DNA from: Vibrio maritimus
GTDB lineage: Bacteria > Pseudomonadota > Gammaproteobacteria > Enterobacterales > Vibrionaceae
Assembly (NCBI GenBank): GCA_000755425.1
Contig: BBMT01000006.1
Location: 300,692 to 364,691 of the forward strand
Length of the DNA: 64,000 nt
Direction of reading: 5' to 3'
Both the position numbers and the translations under genes were made by a program. The notes under the pieces were generated by a model that saw nothing but the letters and a program-made list of their open reading frames with translations, ran no database searches and had not been told where the DNA came from. Within the stretch, counting starts at the first letter, position 1, and each line of letters opens with the position of its first letter. Positions 63,062-64,000 of this stretch are shown one piece after another.

Positions 63062-63747
63062 ATGACTTCACTCGAGTCATGATAATAGAAGACGATCTCA
63101 AGATCGCTGAACTTCATCGCCGCTATTTGGAGCAGATAGGCGGCTTTGAGGTCGTAGGTATTGCTACCTCAAAGCTCGAAGCAGAGATGCAGCTTGAAGT
63201 ATTGGAACCTGATTTGGTGATGTTGGATGTGTATCTACCTGATGGTACTGGGATTGAGATACTTGGTCATATTCGCAGTCTTAACCAAGAGTGCGATGTG
63301 ATTCTGATTACAGCTGCGAGAGACGTCGAGACTTTACAACATGCGATGCGCGGCGGCGTGATTGACTATCTTCTAAAACCGGTCATGTTCCCAAGGTTAG
63401 AGGCGGCTCTTAAGAAGTATCAAAAACGCACCGAACAACTTCATCACGCTGACGATCTTAACCAATCCCTCGTTGATGAAATGATGCAGCAGAACAACAG
63501 TGCGGAGAGTAATTCAGAGGTACGCCTGCCGAAAGGGATTGATGGTGTTACCTTGGAGAAAATTCGTGGCTTGTTTAAACAAGGTAGCCGTTTTACTGCG
63601 GATGAGGCGGGGGATAGCATTGGTGCGAGCCGAACGACTGCAAGGCGGTATTTGGAGTTTTTGGTTGGTACTGGGGAACTTGAAGCGGATGTGAGTTACG
63701 GGTCGGTGGGGAGGCCTGAGCGTTGTTATCGGAGGCATTGTTGGTAA
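63058..63747 (+). CDS. CitB/DcuR-type response regulator
   Basis: The gene encodes 229 aa, ATG 63058, overlapping the kinase. The receiver has the acidic pair EDD near residues 11-13, phospho-acceptor Asp in VMLDVYLPDGTG (about residue 59), and Lys in LLKPV. The C-terminal HTH (FTADEAGDSIGASRTTARRYL) matches the CitT/DcuR type. With its kinase it probably regulates transport of C4-dicarboxylates or citrate; the target lies outside the window or is the symporter at 54445, 7 kb upstream. Confidence 0.88.
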   Translation: MNDFTRVMIIEDDLKIAELHRRYLEQIGGFEVVGIATSKLEAEMQLEVLEPDLVMLDVYLPDGTGIEILGHIRSLNQECDVILITAARDVETLQHAMRGGVIDYLLKPVMFPRLEAALKKYQKRTEQLHHADDLNQSLVDEMMQQNNSAESNSEVRLPKGIDGVTLEKIRGLFKQGSRFTADEAGDSIGASRTTARRYLEFLVGTGELEADVSYGSVGRPERCYRRHCW

Positions 63748-63780
63748 TGGGTTCGCCGCGCATCGCTTATGTTCGTATAG

Positions 63781-63957
63781 GCGATGCGTCGGTAGACGCT
63801 AGCCCGTAGTTCTCCCCTTGATAACGGGCGCGTAGCCGGGGAGTTAGAGGGTGCTCTTGGCTCTTTACTAGTAACTTAGAAAGGCTATAGAGCGAAAAGA
63901 GCCCCCTCCCAGCCTCCCCTTATAAAGGGGAGGAGCTAAGGGCTCGCTGCGCATCGC
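63781..63957. repeat. Interspersed palindromic repeat, copy 2
   Basis: Starting 34 bp after the regulator, GCGATGCGTCGGTAGACGCT...AGCCCGTAGTTCTCCCC is followed by GAGTTAGAGGGTGCTC and then GAGCCCCCTCCC, CCTCCCCTTATAAAGGGGAGG and GGCTCGCTGCGCATCGC. The layout matches copy 1 at 35260. Confidence 0.85.
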
Positions 63958-63971
63958 TAATGTAATCTCAG

Positions 63972-64000
63972 GCGTTGCGTCGGTAGACGCTAGCCTGTAG
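63972..64000. repeat. Interspersed palindromic repeat, copy 3 (left end only)
   Basis: GCGTTGCGTCGGTAGACGCT and AGCCTGTAG repeat the first 29 bases of copy 2 almost exactly. The rest lies outside the window. Confidence 0.6.

Noticed and set aside
1..64000. CRISPR arrays, tRNA/rRNA genes, IS elements, prophage genes, integron integrase
   Set aside because: No regularly spaced repeats, no tRNA cloverleaf or rRNA segments, no transposase or phage structural motif, and no tyrosine recombinase were visible in any frame.

Overview
The window looks like part of a Vibrio chromosome, probably the smaller replicon. It combines VCR-like attC repeats with small gene cassettes, a phaB-phaA-phasin-phaC cluster in the usual Vibrio order, Vibrio-type small hypothetical genes, and a moderate GC content that drops in the cassette region. 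No integrase, rRNA, tRNA, IS element or CRISPR array is visible, so the species cannot be fixed from this piece alone.

Bases 1 to about 9,000 are an integron cassette array. Short genes, almost all on the + strand, are each followed by a roughly 90-120 bp attC site running from a TAACAA-like left end to a GCGTTAG-like right end. Products are GNAT acetyltransferases, GFA-type zinc proteins, P-loop kinases, a VOC protein, RDD/DUF805 membrane proteins, and broken DJ-1/PfpI and MazG-like genes. The orientation puts the integrase end to the left. From about 9 to 27 kb the same kinds of small genes continue on the + strand, but attC sites are reduced to scraps or absent. I read this as an eroded distal array or a cassette-like accessory island; it holds 14 GNATs together with the first part.

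From 27 kb the content is chromosomal: gamma-glutamyltranspeptidase, a Tat-exported PhoX phosphatase, a hybrid sensor kinase, a chemoreceptor, a sugar phosphatase (HxpA-like) and a UPF0303 protein. Bases 36.7-47.4 kb form a PTS and glycyl-radical locus: divergent ptsA (HPr-EI-EIIA) versus frwC-frwB-pflD-pflC-(RmlD-like reductase)-fsa-frwD, with a convergent AraC regulator. It matches the E. coli ptsA/frw/pflDC/fsaB cluster, whose enzymes open 1,5-anhydrohexitol 6-phosphates and cleave the resulting 1-deoxyfructose 6-phosphate (anhydroglycolysis). A direct-repeat operator is shared by the ptsA/frwC promoter region (two copies) and the gap between the AraC gene and a phytanoyl-CoA dioxygenase-like gene (one copy).

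Bases 49-53.4 kb make and store polyhydroxyalkanoate. They are followed by a degenerate FKBP, a dicarboxylate/amino-acid symporter, a four-gene TolC/HlyD/ABC-2 permease exporter with no ATPase in the window, a small Vibrio-type hypothetical, and a CitA/DcuS-CitB/DcuR-type two-component pair. A palindromic interspersed repeat occurs at 35.3 kb and twice at the right edge.

About 18 otherwise well-preserved genes, including core ones, are broken by 1-2 base indels, mostly apparent single-base losses in short homopolymers. I treat most of these as probable sequencing errors. I label the genes as frameshifted and give the full span of each.
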